The notes below the pieces were generated by a model. The model made no database searches and was not told the origin of the DNA. It saw only the letters and a program-made list of their open reading frames with translations. Made by a program: the position numbers and the translations under genes. Of a DNA stretch of 15,312 nt, positions 14,399 to 15,312 are shown one piece after another; position 1 is the first letter of the stretch, and every line of letters starts with the position of its first letter. Origin of the DNA: JBBQTU01 sp038213005 (GTDB lineage: Bacteria; Planctomycetota; Phycisphaerae; Tepidisphaerales; Tepidisphaeraceae); NCBI GenBank assembly GCA_038213005.1, contig JBBQTU010000086.1, positions 1 through 15,312 on the forward strand. Reading direction: 5' to 3'.

Positions 14399-15312
14399 TA
14401 GTATCCTACTTGATCGCAGGCACCGTCAGCGGTGGCGGCGTCGCCGGTGCCGCGCTCGCGGATTGCCTTGATCATCATTGGGACAATCTTGTTCATGTCG
14501 CCGACGATACCGTAATGGGCGACGCCGAAAATCGGGGCGTCCTTGTCCCAGTTGATCGCGATGATCTTGGCCGACTCTTCCATGCCGGCGCGATGCTGGA
14601 CGGCACCGCTGATGCCGCAGGCGATGTAGAGCGCCGGGCGGACGGTGGTGCCGGTCTGGCCGATCTGATGGTCCTTGCTGACAAATCCGCTGTCGACCGC
14701 AGCGCGGGAAGCGCCAACGGCGCCGCCGAGCACACCGGCGAGTTCGTGGATCAGCTTGAAGTTGTCCTTACTGCCCACCCCGCCGCCGCCGGCGACGATG
14801 ATTCGGGCGCCCTTGAGGTTGACCTTGCGGGCCTCGCGGTGGCGTTCGATCAGCTTGACGGCGAGATCGAAGTCGCTGAACTCGATCTTCTCTTCGATGA
14901 TCTGCCCGCTGCGCTTGGGGTCGGGATCACCGAGGCGCATCACGCCTTCGCGGATGGTGGCCATCTGCGGCCAGCGATCGAAGTTGACGATGGTGGCGAT
15001 GATGTTGCCGCCGAAGGCCGGGCGAATCTGCATGAGCAGGTCCTTGTGGACCTCCTTGGTCTTGGGATCGGTGTATTGCCCGATTTCCAGGGCCGTGCAG
15101 TCGGCGGTGAGGCCGGCTCGCATCTCCGAGGCGATGCGGGGAGCCAGATCGCGGCCCAGGGCGGTAGCGCCGTAGAGGACGATCTGAGGCTTGTGTTTGG
15201 TGATGAGATGGCATACCGCCCGGGCGTAAGGCATGGTGCGGTAGTATTCCAGCCGCGTGTCATGCACGTAGTAGACCTTGTCAGCGCCGTGGGCGATCAG
15301 CCGATAGGACAG
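14398..15312 (-). CDS. etfA: Electron transfer flavoprotein alpha subunit, 5' end outside window
   Basis: EtfA binds FAD and, with EtfB, accepts electrons from acyl-CoA dehydrogenases such as the one encoded downstream. The frame stays open to the right edge, and residues before the internal ATG 15267 (YRLIAHGADKVYY) already match EtfA, so the gene begins outside the window; 304 codons are present. The C-terminal FAD domain is clear: IIVAGGGGVGSKDNF, LGGAVGASRAAVDSGF, QIGQTGTTVRPALYIACGISGAVQH, INWDKDAPIF and HYGIVGD. After IVPMMIKAIRE, where EtfA normally ends, about 18 more residues follow (GTGDAATADGACDQVGY) up to a TAA that overlaps the cassette repeat; the original C-terminus may have been altered there. 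EtfB is presumably encoded upstream, beyond the edge. Confidence 0.95.
   Translation of the reverse strand: MSYRLIAHGADKVYYVHDTRLEYYRTMPYARAVCHLITKHKPQIVLYGATALGRDLAPRIASEMRAGLTADCTALEIGQYTDPKTKEVHKDLLMQIRPAFGGNIIATIVNFDRWPQMATIREGVMRLGDPDPKRSGQIIEEKIEFSDFDLAVKLIERHREARKVNLKGARIIVAGGGGVGSKDNFKLIHELAGVLGGAVGASRAAVDSGFVSKDHQIGQTGTTVRPALYIACGISGAVQHRAGMEESAKIIAINWDKDAPIFGVAHYGIVGDMNKIVPMMIKAIRERGTGDAATADGACDQVGY

Overview
The window looks like a chromosomal segment of a high-GC planctomycete, probably of the Phycisphaerae type. This is inferred from the interspersed hairpin repeats that translate as TGFQPV and QR(L/Q)(E/D)AAAT, a CvpA protein and GspE-like protein of unusual build, and the mix of GH4 hydrolase, acyl-CoA dehydrogenase/ETF and GxxExxY genes. 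No rRNA, tRNA or CRISPR array was seen.

Left part (1-3758, + strand): a type I restriction motor subunit gene, hsdR, cut by the left window edge. It carries at least two in-frame insertions of REP-like hairpin repeats. The small one (136-193) lies in the nuclease domain. The large one (about 625-1507) lies directly before the Walker A motif and contains a complete-looking REP-associated tyrosine transposase (RAYT) domain between two hairpin arrays. The reading frame stays open through all of it, so a single 1247-codon frame holds nuclease, transposase and helicase parts.

Middle part: a pyrimidine-rich spacer with short direct repeats (3759-4076); ettA, an ABC-F translation factor (+, TTG start at 4077); a relic of what is probably a uroporphyrinogen-decarboxylase-like gene (5786-6025); and a PAS/histidine kinase with a cysteine cluster (5997-7127, +). 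Convergent to these lies a minus-strand group, read right to left: a membrane-anchored GspE/PilB-like protein with a degenerate Walker A, a CvpA-family membrane protein and a GH4 glycosidase. The gaps are 47 and 58 bases, which suggests one transcript. A candidate promoter and SD precede the GspE-like gene.

Right part (12111-15312, minus strand): etfA (cut by the right edge), then an acyl-CoA dehydrogenase gene that should pass electrons to ETF, then a hairpin that may terminate it. Between etfA and the dehydrogenase gene sits a 448-bp cassette. It has a perfect 29-bp inverted repeat at each end and one small GxxExxY (PD-(D/E)XK-like) gene that fills nearly all the space between them. The right repeat shares a base with the etfA stop codon and supplies most of the SD of the GxxExxY gene.

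The two points most worth following are the in-frame RAYT/REP invasion of hsdR and the compact GxxExxY inverted-repeat cassette.
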